Assembly (NCBI GenBank): GCA_963681505.1
Contig: OY811981.1
Location: 3,691,875 to 3,755,874 of the forward strand
DNA from: Eunapius fragilis
Lineage: Eukaryota; Porifera; Demospongiae; Spongillida; Spongillidae
DNA: 64,000 bases
Reading direction: 5' to 3'
Made by a program: the position numbers and the translations under genes
Shown: positions 1 through 64,000 of the stretch, one piece after another
Layout: every line of letters starts with the position of its first letter
Position numbering within the stretch: the first letter of the stretch is position 1
The notes under the pieces: model-generated
Seen by the model: only the letters and a program-made list of their open reading frames with translations
Databases searched by the model: none
Told to the model about the DNA's origin: nothing

Positions 1-256
1 GCTAGTGCTTGTATCCTCTCGGATCACCCCTATTGAGTGAGTTTCTTTACATGCAGATCCAATATTTTCACACAGGCTATAACACTATGGAACTCCACCT
101 AACACTATTGTAGATGTAACAGGTGTGTGTGCCTGTGTGTGTGTGTGTGTGTACTCATGCAGGTCTTTGTACAGTTGACCCACACCATATTGTAAACTTT
201 GCCCATTTAGTACACAGCTTGTACATGTGGTCAAACCAATGAATTCCTTTTCTTAG

Positions 257-613
257 TGTGCTTGTCACATGTTAGGAGTAATTAGCATGATTACACTTCC
301 ATATATCATGAATAATATTACTTACTTAAGAAGTCGGTTGTCTAATTTGAAGCTAGCGCTTGAAAAGTGGTCTTTGATATATGACCATGGTGACGAAGCC
401 AATGGGTTGACATCGGGAGTGGCAGTGAAAAAGGTGGAATTCTGTTCCACCTCTCCTAGGGCCACGGAAGAGGAAGAGTACTTGGAGGAGGCTGCTGAAG
501 ACAAGGTGGACCTCACTTTGAAAAAACCACTACATTCAGACGAAGCTAGACCACTGTCAAAGAATGCGCGCAGGAAAATGAAGATGAAGTTTGATGCTGG
601 AGTCAATGTCTGA
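257..613 (+). CDS. Probable C-terminal exon of an unrecognised + strand gene
   Basis: An open frame runs to a TGA at 611-613 and encodes about 115 residues after a possible acceptor TTAG at 253-256; the first in-frame ATG is at 269. The tail is charged: an acidic stretch (EEEEYLEEAAEDK), then a basic end (KNARRKMKMKF), suggesting a soluble nuclear or cytosolic protein rather than a secreted one. An open stretch at 1-36 ends at a donor-like GTGAGT and could be the preceding exon, but its phase does not join cleanly to an exon starting at 257; acceptors at 331 or 334 would fit better. The gene converges on copine A. I do not recognise the family. No clear AATAAA follows. Confidence 0.35.
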   Translation, partial: CACHMLGVISMITLPYIMNNITYLRSRLSNLKLALEKWSLIYDHGDEANGLTSGVAVKKVEFCSTSPRATEEEEYLEEAAEDKVDLTLKKPLHSDEARPLSKNARRKMKMKFDAGVNV

Positions 614-1065
614 AACAAAGGGGTTTAGATAGGTCTACCTTATAGTAGGAATTATTGTTATGGATTATGCAACACTGCTGTTTGCGGCCCTATAATACTT
701 CATAATATAATTGACCCTCATAATCCAACTTGATGTAAAACTGTAAACTGCCCTGAGATGGGGCCTTTCCCCAACCCTCGTTTCCCTGGTTATGGTGCCA
801 CTCCAGCTCTATAAGTAACTTTAATTATAACAATGCAATGAGATTATTGCATGCAGCTGTGTGTTGGTGGATTACCATAATGGTCATGCATGGCAGCAAA
901 ATAACAGCTCATTTTATTTCATTATACATGTACATGTATAATGAAAGCACCAACTGAAAACAAGATATTGTTTCACACTGCAACTATGGGGTATATACAC
1001 AGACTGCACTAACACTCTTGCTTAATAATTATTGTACTAGCACTGATGCTTTATAAATTATAGCC
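614..1065. other. Gap between convergent genes (3' flanks)
   Basis: No coding signal is seen. The stretch should hold the 3' ends of both convergent transcripts, including the candidate polyadenylation signal of copine A at 913-918. A TACATGTA palindrome cluster lies at 926-941. Confidence 0.5.
913..918 (-). promoter_or_regulatory. Candidate polyadenylation signal of copine A
   Basis: The + strand TTTATT reads AATAAA on the - strand, about 150 nt past the copine A stop codon at 1066-1068. Position and orientation fit; there is no transcript evidence. Confidence 0.4.
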
Positions 1066-13916
<12,851 letters not shown>

Positions 13917-14670
13917 AATTTACGTACGGGTGTGGCTATAGATAGACGGGGAACGAGATGCATTCCAATGTTACGCCACACCCACGATGATAATCAGTTT
14001 TTTTTTTTTTTTTTTACGGAAAAACACTTTACTTGTTCGCCCATTACCAATGGAGTACGAAGTATGGGTTTTTGATTACTTAGATAAAAACAAAAGTACA
14101 ATTTTTATACTTGATCTGCACTCTAGTTAGTATGCTGGTTAACGTGTACATTCCTAATCGGGCTTAATTCCATGGATACTAAATCATATCACTGATAAAA
14201 AAACAAGTGTGGCCACTATGATAGCGATAATTCTACCCAGTTGTCATTCTATTATGGTATGAGCTTTGTTACCTCTACAGGGCCTACCATCTATGTCTGT
14301 CACACACGATATGACTGCACGCAAATATAAAGTTGCAAATATTTCAGTCAGAGAAAATGATACTGGGCCATGCAATGAGATGTATGTATTGTCAAATAAA
14401 CACACAATGCAACAAAAAAAAAAAAAAAAAAAAAAAAAACAGGAGCAGCAACAAATTGAATTTCAAAAACAACGAAACCTCTAATTTATGCTATAAAAGT
14501 AGAAATAAAAGCGAGATTGAACACCTGACCTCCCACTGTAGTTGGGCGTGGCCGCGACTACCGCGTTCAGTCCGGTAGTCGGCCGGCCGATGACAAGCCT
14601 TTCCTTGGCCTATACCAAGATTTGTTCAGTCTGGAGAGTTATGTAATGTCGTTATGTTATCTCATCAAGG

Positions 14671-14836
14671 GCGTGGAATCATTCAGAAATCATTGTGTGA
14701 TTGAACACATAAATCATACGCTCGCATGTGATTTTTGTGTGATTATCCGAAAACATACATAAATCACACGCTCGCACACAAAAATCACACGCGAGCGTGT
14801 GTTCAATCACACAATGATTTCTGAATGATTCCGCGC
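14671..14836. mobile_element. Foldback/MITE-like element
   Basis: The ends GGAATCATTCAGAAATCATT and AATGATTTCTGAATGATTCC are inverted complements, and the inversion continues through TGTGTGATTGAACAC. The interior has CACACGCTCGCA motifs. About 165 bp, non-coding. Confidence 0.7.
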
Positions 14837-15089
14837 ATAAATCCTTGGGGGGGAAGGGGAGGGCACGTGCCCGCTCCCCCCACCCCTGGATCCGTAACGC
14901 GGACAGTGGCGGCGGAAGGGGGGGGGGGGGGCTGGGGGGTCTCGAGCCCCCTCCTAACCAAACGACAGTACAATTGTTATTCTTCGCCTGCGAGATCGCT
15001 CGCGTATATACCGTTATCAATTTATATTATGACATCCAGAAAAGTTTAGATCTGTCGTCATAGAAGACCGCTCGATTAATTTCTTACCC

Positions 15090-15123
<34 letters not shown>

Positions 15124-15532
15124 CGGACGAAAGGAATATGGTGAACAAATGCCCCCATTGAAATTCATGAATTTAATTATCCTCGCTTTTGGAAGCCCCC
15201 CCAATCATATATACCTTCCGCCGGCCCTGGGCCGGAGGTACATTGGAGGTATTATATACCCAATGTGGAGGTGAACGTAAATTGTGCTTGATAGTTTAAC
15301 TGCACATGTATGTCTGCATGGGCTGGATTATGTGTCGGATCAGAATAACATGATACGACAATATATACTTTGCATGTGTATTAATTTGGCGATGCGACGT
15401 ACTATTCAGATCGCATGTGCACGTGCTCCGAGCACATATACATGTATACGACCCGAGATACAGGCACGTAACCATATTAGTCCAATTAACCACACTGGGG
15501 TATTTCGGCAAAACAGCATTCAAAGAGCACAG

Positions 15533-15706
15533 GGAAAAAAATCGTGTTCCGGACCTTGGGTTTTACCCTATCGACCTTGGGATCTGTTCCATCAAACGTA
15601 TTCAAAGTGCCTAAGACAACAGTGAATACATTTGATGGAACAGATCCCAAGGTCGATAGGATAAAACCCAAGGTCCGGAACGAGGTCCGGAACACGATTT
15701 TTTTTC
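15533..15706. mobile_element. Foldback element downstream of copine B
   Basis: The arms of about 72 bp share TGTTCCGGACCTTGGGTTTT and its complement. The right arm carries an extra direct copy of GGTCCGGAAC. The loop is about 20 bp. Non-coding. Confidence 0.75.
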
Positions 15707-16086
15707 CCTGTGGAGGAATGTTCTCTAGAACCTTACATACAAGGGCTGCCGTCTACTCATAGGCGTCCACTCCAGTTTGATGCTCCCACCCTTATTAATA
15801 GCCATACTAGTAGTCAGAATCAATTTTTGTTTGAAACTGTATGACAACCTGACGGCACCAAAAGCTTTGCCTCCCATACCCTCCCCCCTTTTAGTTACGT
15901 TAACCCCCCCTAACCCCCCCCCCCCCCTCCAATTAATTTGTTTTGACACGTCACATATGCCATTGCATGGTAAGAAAACAATACAAGTGTTATACTACAT
16001 GTATGTGTAACCCAAGAAGCAACACAAGATTAAAAAGTGCAACAGTCAATGGTAAAAATATGGCCAATGGTGAAGGAGAAAGAACT

Positions 16087-26177
<10,091 letters not shown>

Positions 26178-26323
26178 AATTATTGGGGTATTGTCATGTT
26201 GCGATTTAAATATAGCCTAACTATTTTTAAATACGACCGGAAGTTAGAGTCACACGTCATTAATCGGAGTTCCGGTACCGTATGATGAATATCATTTAAA
26301 CAGGCACACACATTACGACACTG

Positions 26324-26365
26324 TAGTCTGGGGACCCTAGCATGGATGCTAGGGTCCCCAGACTA
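26324..26365. repeat. Perfect 20-bp-arm hairpin upstream of copine B
   Basis: TAGTCTGGGGACCCTAGCAT, then a 2-bp spacer, then the exact complement. It lies about 150 bp upstream of the copine B start codon. Confidence 0.85.
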
Positions 26366-26897
26366 ACGACATTGGGCATAAATATGACTAACTATATTCA
26401 GAGCAGGTGGGCCCACAACTGACCCTTAGAACTTACCATACATAACACCAACACACACTCTACATGTGTGCAGCCATTATATCCAATGCCAGCATCCTAT
26501 TAGTAGGCGGGGTCATTTGGAGAAGTCTGCAACTACAGCTTGTCCAAACAAATTAGCGTCATTGTGACGTTTGGGGGGGGGGGGGGGGGGGAGGGGGGGT
26601 TTAAGGCGATTTATTATCCGCAAATTTGTTTTAATATACAGAACTATATAAAAGCTAGCTGCAGTGTGGACTCCACAAGCAACTGTTGCAGCATGTCTAT
26701 TCAGACTACACTTTTTGGAAGAATAGCGAAAGATGACATATCGAGAAATCGCCCATACATTGGCGGTCATCTTGCATTTTATTTCAAATTGAATTCTAAA
26801 TGACCTCGAAAAATACTAAAAATTGGTCTGAATTTGAATTATAGTTTTCATTGCGTTCCAATAAAGCAATTATATACAAAAATCAAGACAAAAAACG

Positions 26898-26952
26898 TAA
26901 TTACCATCGTAGTCTCGTTCCCGGGTCTGGGGACGAGACTAGCTGGTAATTA
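26898..26952. repeat. Hairpin containing TAGTCTCGTTCCC
   Basis: The arms GTAATTACCATCGTAGTCTC and GAGACTAGCTGGTAATTAC are imperfect inverted complements around CCCGGGTCTGGGG. The TAGTCTCGTTCCC core recurs at about 56681. Probably a mobile-element end. Confidence 0.6.
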
Positions 26953-27332
26953 CAATTACTGATCAATAACTTCGAATTAATGCAATTTTAATTGCGCTTC
27001 GTTAATAAATTCCTATACTCAAGCCCCCCCACCCACCAGACAAGTGGTGGATGCACAAACAATAAAACTCGGACTTCCGCCGTGACATATACATTACTCG
27101 TTTATCAAGGCAGTCTGATAAACTTAAGCGGTACCCCCTACAGCCTTGGGAATCCTTGCATTGCCGTAGTTCTCTTTCAATATATGTATGGCTACCGTTT
27201 TATTTTTTATAATTGTACGCTTTAAGTACTGTGACGTCACGTTGAGAACCTCATAGCAGGGCCTGTACTTTTAAAACATAACCCTTGTTGTGTGGAAGTC
27301 CTGGTAGCATGTAGTCATGTATATTCAGGGCT

Positions 27333-29506
<2,174 letters not shown>

Positions 29507-29625
29507 GTTGCATGCTCATAAGGTTTCTTGACCACATCAGCAGCGGTCATGTTGTGTAAACAGATCCCAAATTGAATTGTCACATCTACATGTAGAGCCA
29601 GGACAATGTCCCATGCCGTGCCTTA

Positions 29626-29626
29626 C

Positions 29627-29670
<44 letters not shown>

Positions 29671-29867
29671 CATCATGAAAGTCCCCTGCTGTGCTGAGGC
29701 ATTTGCCCATTGCGACAGAAATCAGTTTATGTGGAGAGAACTGAAATGTTCACACTACCAAACAAATTTAACACTCATACATAAAAAGTTTGATTCCTGC
29801 ACATGTTAGTGACCTCCGTTCTCTTCTCCAGACCTTACTCCTATATGGGTTGGTAGGCATGGCTCTG

Positions 29868-29924
<57 letters not shown>
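29626..29924. repeat. Two (AC)n tracts
   Basis: AC tracts at about 29630-29670 and 29870-29924 flank about 200 bp of unique sequence. Their strand sense is opposite to that of the large TG tract beside them. Confidence 0.9.
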
Positions 29925-29927
<3 letters not shown>

Positions 29928-30293
29928 GGAGGGGCACATTAAGATGGAAATCTGATATCAGCAGTAGTCTCCTGGGCAAGTGCCTTCATGACGTCAGCAT
30001 CTAATTCAAAAATCATGTAATAATATGCATTGCCCAAAACACATTCAAGTATAAACTCAGAAGCACAGTTATAGGATTATCAGCTCTGTCAAATTTGTGG
30101 TTAACTGGACTAAGGTAGGTTACATAGTACATGTACTGCTTCATGCTGTGGCCTCACTTGTGGTATACATGTACATGTATAAAAGGACTATAAACTAGCA
30201 TCAACTTCAAACCCACATGTTAAAAAGTCCTTCCTATTTTCAGGACTTATAACCACACCATTCTTTATTTTAGAAGATATCCATCCATCCATG

Positions 30294-30475
30294 TGTTGGA
30301 CTGGTGTGTTGTAGGTACTGGACTGGTGTGTTGTATGTACTGGACTGGTGTGTTGTATGTACTGGACTGGCCATACCAGTTCAATATACCAGCCCAGTAC
30401 ATATACCAGTCCAGTTCAACACACCAGTCCAGTACATAATACACTGTATGTGCTGTGTTGTATGTACTCAACTGG
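30294..30475. repeat. 21-22 bp repeat (GGACTGGTGTGTTGTATGTA), forward then inverted
   Basis: Three forward units at 30298-30370 are followed by inverted units (CCAGTCCAGTACATA) up to about 30438, making a local palindrome. It is related to the array at 31108-31470. Confidence 0.8.
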
Positions 30476-31107
30476 TATGTTGTATGAGGGGGGAGGAAAG
30501 GGGGTGGGGTATTGCCCCTACACAAAGAGGGAGGGTGGTGGTGAGAAGTACTAGATACCAGTGTACCATCCTCAGAATTTTTAAATTTAGGTGAGATCCC
30601 CCCACACTCTGAAGCCTTGGAGAAGCCATGGGTTTATATGAAGCCATGTGTGTGAATAGCTCATATATACTTTCCAGTGGCCCAGTCCTTACATCTATTG
30701 AGATAGGGTTTCACTGCCATTATCAAGGGGCTTCCTTCCAGTAAAAAGCTACAGACCCCTAGAAATGGACAATGTACATAACAAAAAAAAAAACGCACAG
30801 ACAGGCACACACACAGTTTGCTATGATGAAATGCAAAGCCTCTCATTTAAGTCATTTAGCACATGGAATGTAGAAATATGTGAGGTGGCGGCAGGCAGAT
30901 AGGCCAGCTAATAGCTAATGCCTCTGTACTGCATGTAGGACACAGGAACTAGTGAGACACACCCACCCATAATCAGAGTACTTGGTGTCATTGTTCCTGG
31001 ATTACAGTGACCACAGTGCCACATTGCAATCCAGTAGGTACATCACACCTACAACATACCCATCCAGTGCATACAAAAGTACAGACAACACACTTATATT
31101 CTTATGA

Positions 31108-31470
31108 ACACACCAATCCAGTACATAAAACACACTTGTCCAGAGCTTTCTACACACCAGACCAACACACTAGTCCAGTACATACAACACATCAGTCCAG
31201 TACATACAACACACCAGTCCAGTACATACAACACACCAGTCCAGTACATACAACACACCAGTCCAGTACATACAACACACCAGTCCAGTACATGCAACAC
31301 ACCAGTCCAGTACATACGACACACCAGTCCAGTACATACGACACACCAGTCCAGTACATGCAACACACCAGTCCAGTACATACAACACACCAGTCCAGTA
31401 CAACACACCAGTCCAGTACATGCTTGTAACACGCCAGTCCTGTACGCCAAACCAGCAAACACCAGTCCAG
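31108..31470. repeat. 21-bp minisatellite ACACCAGTCCAGTACATACA
   Basis: About 14 units, in the opposite orientation to the first units at 30298-30370. The Tyr/Gln/His/Thr-rich frames are artefacts. Confidence 0.9.
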
Positions 31471-31594
31471 TTGATAGGAACAGGCATTATCTATGAAAGC
31501 CTTTGCACTTTTGTGGCTGCTGTTTTATAGGACTGGTACAACTTTTTTTCCAAGTTGCCGTCATGACTTGGATGCTCCAAATGCAACCTGGTAC

Positions 31595-31660
31595 AGTACT
31601 GGCTCGATCATAGAGAAAATTCGCAGCTGGATCATAGAGAAAATAAAGCATATACATTGG
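31595..31660 (+). repeat. Dispersed repeat, copy 2
   Basis: TACTGGCTCGATCATAGAGA, then GCAGCTGGATCATAGAGAAA and TAAAGCATATACAT. Closely matches 32355-32425 and, less well, 9528-9592. Confidence 0.7.
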
Positions 31661-31911
31661 TAACTAAAGAAACCATCAGTGTTCATAGCAACCACTATGA
31701 AAACTAATAGTTGGCTTCGTCCCAATAACTCTGCATCTCCTGCCTGCTGGAAACTGAAACCATTCGGTTTTCCAATTCATGCCTGCATTGATGGGTAAAT
31801 CTCGATGTAAAACGACTTGGACGAGTTGAAAGTGACTTGTACAATCTTGGAGGACACCTAGGTAAGACTTGCACTGAGGTGTGGTTGCTACGTTACTTCA
31901 GTACTCTATAG

Positions 31912-32204
31912 GTGGGCCTTTCGTGGAGTGCAAGAAGCCTGTGGATGCTCAAGAGCTGGCATACTGCTTAGCTACACAGACTTGCAGAGATCTGCCATTA
32001 TGCCCTCCTGAATTTGAAACACTGGTGAGCACCGGGCTGTTGCCAGGTGTATTCAGGTTATCCAAAGAAGATATCACTAACTTAAACTGCAAGGGCTACT
32101 TGGCAATTGCACTGGACACTATTGTTGATGACCTCTCAATTGCACTGGACACTATTGTTGATGACCTCTCAATTGCACTGGACACTATTGTTGATGACCT
32201 CTGA
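31912..32204 (+). CDS. Orphan coding-like exon with three perfect 33-bp repeats before its stop
   Basis: An acceptor CTATAG ends at 31911, and the frame GGPFVECKKPVDAQELAYCL runs to a TGA at 32202-32204. An upstream open stretch (about 31800-31861, ending CACCTAG|gtaaga) joins in phase, so this may be the end of a two-exon gene. The last 33 codons are three perfect copies of an 11-residue unit (SIALDTIVDDL) from exact 33-bp duplications at 32104-32202. A donor-like CTGGTGAGC at about 32021 could instead end the exon earlier, placing the repeat in an intron. The family is not recognised; it could be a gene fragment. Confidence 0.35.
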
Positions 32205-32263
32205 CCTAATCTATGTTAAATTGTTATGAGCTGTTTTGATTGGTTCTCCTGCATTCTGGAATA

Positions 32264-32265
<2 letters not shown>

Positions 32266-32333
<68 letters not shown>

Positions 32334-32357
32334 TGTGTGTGTGTGTATGTGTGTGTG
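32266..32357. repeat. (TG)n tract with TATG interruptions
   Basis: About 90 bp of TG dinucleotides. Confidence 0.9.
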
Positions 32358-32425
32358 CTATAGTACTGGCTCAGTCATAGTGAAATTTCACAGCTCGCTC
32401 ATGGAGAAAATAAAGCATATACATA
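32355..32425 (+). repeat. Dispersed repeat, copy 3
   Basis: TAGTACTGGCTCAGTCATAG, then CTCATGGAGAAAATAAAGCA and TATACAT; it follows the TG tract directly. Confidence 0.7.
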
Positions 32426-32752
32426 AAAGGATGAGAGGCTGCCAGAGATAATAGAGAGAGATAATAGAGAGAGATTTATTTATTTATTTACTTTTTAAGC
32501 CCAAAAATCTACCCAGGCAATTGCCTGGGTTGCCTGCTGCGCTCCGCCGGCCATGCTGAACCGTCTTGAGAATTTGTCTGTGCTTGGTACGATATCCGTA
32601 TATAAATTGGCTGCGCGTTATTAAGGGTTGCGATATGAAGAGTGCGCATATATAGTCTCTACTCTCTACTACGACAATACACCAGTTAAATGGGAGAGAT
32701 CAACAGGTATTTGATGTTAAATGAACAAGATGCAGCTCTCTCAAAAAACGCC

Positions 32753-33205
32753 ATATCAATCAGCCCCGGATCCAGGATTTGGCTAAGGGGGGGGCGGTTT
32801 TACTGGAGGGGCGGCACATTGACAATGAATACATGCGAAGCCAGGGGCGGATACGAAAAGCGGGGGGGGGGGGGGGGGGGGTGTGCTGTCCGTTTTAGGC
32901 CCGATCCAAAAGCGGGGGGGGGGGGAGGGGTGCTGTCCGTTTTAGGCCCGGTACGAAAAGCGGGGGGGGGGGGGGGGGTGCAGTCTGCTTCAGGTCCGAT
33001 ACGAAAAGTGGGGGGGGGGCGCTTGCCGTACGATGATTTATATCTTGGTTTGTGCGCGCGCGCGTGATAGTGCGTGGGGAATGGAGCGGGGGGGGGGGGG
33101 GGGGCGGCAATTGGTCCCAGAGGGCGGCATTTGGTATGAATGGGGGGGGGGGGGGCGGCCGCCCCCCCCGAGCCTATGCTGGATCCGGGGCTGATATCAA
33201 TGAGG
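32753..33205. mobile_element. Poly-G-bearing element with inverted ends
   Basis: The left end ATATCAATCAGCCCCGGATC and right end GATCCGGGGCTGATATCAAT are near-perfect inverted complements. The interior has three direct copies of (C)GATACGAAAAG-poly-G-TGCTGTCCGTTTTAGG and several poly-G runs of 9-19. No coding signal. A related GGTGCTGTCCG...poly-G sequence lies at 35745-35900. Confidence 0.6.
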
Positions 33206-34349
33206 CCATGGCGCATCTAGCCGCAATGGATTTTTTTGGTTTACGGTATTGTCTAATTATGGACCCTTTTGTCCAACCATATGTATACAAAAATAACTAC
33301 AAGTTATTAATTTTTATTACATGTTGGACGATGCCCATGGATTACATCAGCTGGTAAGCGCCATTTTTTCCAGCAGTGAATTCTATTATGGCCAACAGAG
33401 ACCTTGTTCACTTTTAAATTGTTAGGAAGGAACATATTAAGAGAAATAAATTATATTCAGCTGTCATAAAATACTAGAATGTATGAAGAGTAGTAATCCA
33501 ATGGCGCAACTAGAAATATCTTTATGTGTCAATAATTATTCTTTGTGGAATATTGTAATGAGGTCAAAAAAATAACACATTGTATACTTGTCTATGGGAA
33601 GCACTATTTTGCTTTATGGAAGCGAAAATTTCAATATAAAGGGATACTTTTTTTTTACTGATTTGATGAATTGTGATACTGATTGAGATAGATCCGTTGG
33701 CGCAAGTGTTGTATCACCTAGGGCTGGTTAGTTATTATCAAGTATTATAATTTTCCGTACAAAATCAATAGAACAATTCTTGAATATTACACAAAAGTAA
33801 AAGACGGAACAATCAAACAAAAATCATATTTAAGCCTTGGTAAACATTAGCAACAGCATGCAATTACAAATGACCAAAATCCTGACTTTCAGGTTTCCCG
33901 TTGACCGCTCATTTCTCGATATGAACAACACATATACAAAACTGGGGGTAAAAATGTTAACGTCACAATGACACTAAATAGTTTGGACAAAGCCCCTGAC
34001 TTCAGTTTTTGGCGAGTTCCGGGTTCCGGAGTCGTTTATAGTTCAAATCCAACATGCTGATCATGGGACTAGACATAGCCCTCCCCCCCCCCTTTCCAGG
34101 ATCCACCTGTTTAGATGGCCTGATTAGAATACTCAACAGACAGCACAATACGAAAAATGGATGCAGTAGGAACCCACACCGGACGAGAAACCTTACAAAC
34201 GTAACACGCGTGCAAACTGACCTAACATTAATTAATGCACAAAACGATGACCTAACATTAATTAATGCACAAAACGATGAAATCATTTTTTTAATGCCTT
34301 CAATACTTAAACTATTATTTAATTTTATTCATACTAGCTAGCTGGTTGT

Positions 34350-34380
<31 letters not shown>

Positions 34381-35328
34381 GGGGGGGGGGCATAGGAAAT
34401 AGCTGATATAACTTGCTCCTTGGTACGATGTTGTTTATTAGTGTCCAACCTCCCCTAGAAATGGATAAACCGCGGCAAACTTAGTCGTGGCCCTTGACAA
34501 TGCCATGTTCCGCAGGTCACTGAATTGGTCCTGCAACCAATGATCACAAAGGAACTCAGTTGGGACAGGCTTATGTGTGAGACGACCTCTGTGTTTGGCA
34601 GCTCATGGGACGTAAGATGCATGGCACTGAATTGTCGGCAACAATTAAATCTCCTCTAGGACAAAAGGCAGTACCTTTGTGCGCCAACTTAGCTCTTTTT
34701 GAACAAAATGAACATGATGCATGGTGGGACTTCTAAAGGATATGACATTATAATTATACCATTCTATTATATAGCATGTGATCATGAACATATGGAACCT
34801 AGACTGCCCTCGAGTTTGCTCTCACCAGCGAAAGATTCAACCTTGCATATATTTTGACATAGAATGATGCATTGATGCATGGCAAGTTGAGATGCTAGTA
34901 AGTGTTTACGCCTCCCATACCCCTTAATTAACACTAGCTCACTGAACCACGGAATCTACCAGCTCAAAACATTGGCGTATGAATTCAACTTGCACCCAAT
35001 CAGCATTCTTAGGATATTCTTATTCACGAGCTGAGTTGCAAAATTGCACCTCTTAGTTTTTTTTTACACTGGTGCATAAAACAGCTACAGGTCCTGCATG
35101 GTATAGGAGAACAAAGAATGAGCTAGACAACACTGACTGAATGAACATTATTTGAAATGTATATTCTATATAGGCTTACAGGCAAATAAATCTTTGTCGT
35201 ATATATTTGCCAACGATTGCAAATCGAATTCATACCGCTGTATGTGCACATACGAGCGCTTTGTTTATTGGTAGAACAACAACAAAGTAATCAGTGGTGT
35301 TCAGAATCGATTGTCAGTCTGCAAGAAG
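33206..35328. other. Intergenic region upstream of the SRCR/EGF gene
   Basis: No supported gene. There is a perfect 30-bp tandem duplication (CCTAACATTAATTAATGCAC type) at about 34220-34280 and a TG tract running into poly-G (about 34343-34390). The promoter of the SRCR/EGF gene should lie just upstream of 35329; no TATA box can be asserted. Confidence 0.5.
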
Positions 35329-63680
<28,352 letters not shown>

Positions 63681-63814
63681 GTAAGTGAACAGACATAAAC
63701 AAATGCCTAAATGAAATGAGGATCATGCTGGGATTAGAGTGCACATTTTATTCTGTAAAGGTAAAGAAATGTAAAATAAAGGTGCACGGTGAAGATGTGG
63801 TAATTATTTAGTGT

Positions 63815-64000
63815 TCACAATAACTAAGTGACCTGCGCTATCAGGAACTACGATAGTAGTTCCTATATAGGAATTGACCCGGGTCGTGAATATCATTAAA
63901 AAAACGCGACCCGCGTATAACTCGCGTACCAAGAAACGGATAGTTTAGCTCTTTGTTCCTATCGAACTAGAAGGCAAAGACGGTCATTTTAATGTTTTGT
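63815..64000 (+). pseudogene. SRCR exon start that breaks into foreign sequence
   Basis: CACAATAACTAAGTGACCTG CGCTATCAGG resembles the start of SRCR first-half exons (ACTAGTGACCTGCACCACTG) but has lost the acceptor TAG and runs after about 25 bp into unrelated, CpG-richer sequence (GGAACTACGATAGTAGTTCC palindrome, GACCCGGGTC). Likely a decayed exon truncated by an insertion. The window edge prevents a firm call. Confidence 0.45.

Larger units (their letters stand above)
13917..16086. other. Intergenic gap between the two copines
   Basis: Should contain the copine A promoter and the copine B 3' end. No promoter motif can be asserted. It holds a poly-A run (14413-14439), poly-T (about 14000), two foldback elements, poly-G near 14918-14930 and a poly-C run of about 31 (15091-15121). 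Confidence 0.6.
26178..27332. other. 5' flank of copine B and adjacent intergenic DNA
   Basis: No gene seen. It holds two hairpins and a poly-G tract (26572-26597). The 5' UTR and promoter of copine B should lie near 26178-26400, but no motif is decisive. Confidence 0.5.

Overview
The window looks like animal nuclear DNA, most likely from a sponge (demosponge). The genes are split by many GT-AG introns, the background is AT-rich, and the two gene families seen are tandem copines and a long secreted protein of alternating SRCR and calcium-binding EGF modules. Sponges are known for expanded SRCR families. The species call is inference; no rRNA, tRNA, plasmid or bacterial operon structure is visible.

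Layout: 1-613 holds a probable last exon of an unrecognised + strand gene. 1066-13916 (- strand) is copine A, 15 exons and 1002 residues. 13917-16086 is an intergenic gap with foldback elements and homopolymers. 16087-26177 (- strand) is copine B, 15 exons and 622 residues, with all 14 introns at positions equivalent to those of copine A. 26178-35328 is gene-poor: a 2.17 kb TG dinucleotide tract, arrays of a 21-22 bp repeat in both orientations, a poly-G element with inverted ends and one orphan ORF. 35329 to beyond the right edge (+ strand) is the SRCR/EGF gene, of which 40 exons (1781 residues) are visible: a signal peptide, 8 SRCR domains (each split over two exons) and 22 cbEGF domains (one 123-nt exon each, all phase 1-1).

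The copines are predicted Ca2+-dependent phospholipid-binding proteins of the cytosol and inner membrane face (C2A, C2B, VWA with a DxTxS MIDAS). Both end in a Pro/Gly/Tyr-rich decapeptide repeat that is about 40 units long in copine A and about 7 in copine B. The longest open frame across this repeat is not the real one: the real frame is fixed by splice phase. The SRCR/EGF protein is extracellular or membrane-anchored, of the adhesion or recognition type.

Points most worth a second look: (1) intron 10 of copine A begins with a 42-bp minisatellite whose first unit is the authentic splice donor. Fourteen further units each carry a GTAAG donor, and the array stays open in the exon frame, so use of alternative donors would add about 14 residues per unit. 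(2) Many EGF-EGF introns of the SRCR gene contain decayed SRCR half-exons, suggesting that the EGF strings arose by loss of SRCR modules. (3) The two copines share near-identical patches that run from exon into intron, as expected from gene conversion. (4) Several copine acceptors are preceded by very long expanded tracts free of AG. I did not identify a complete new defence or mobile system.
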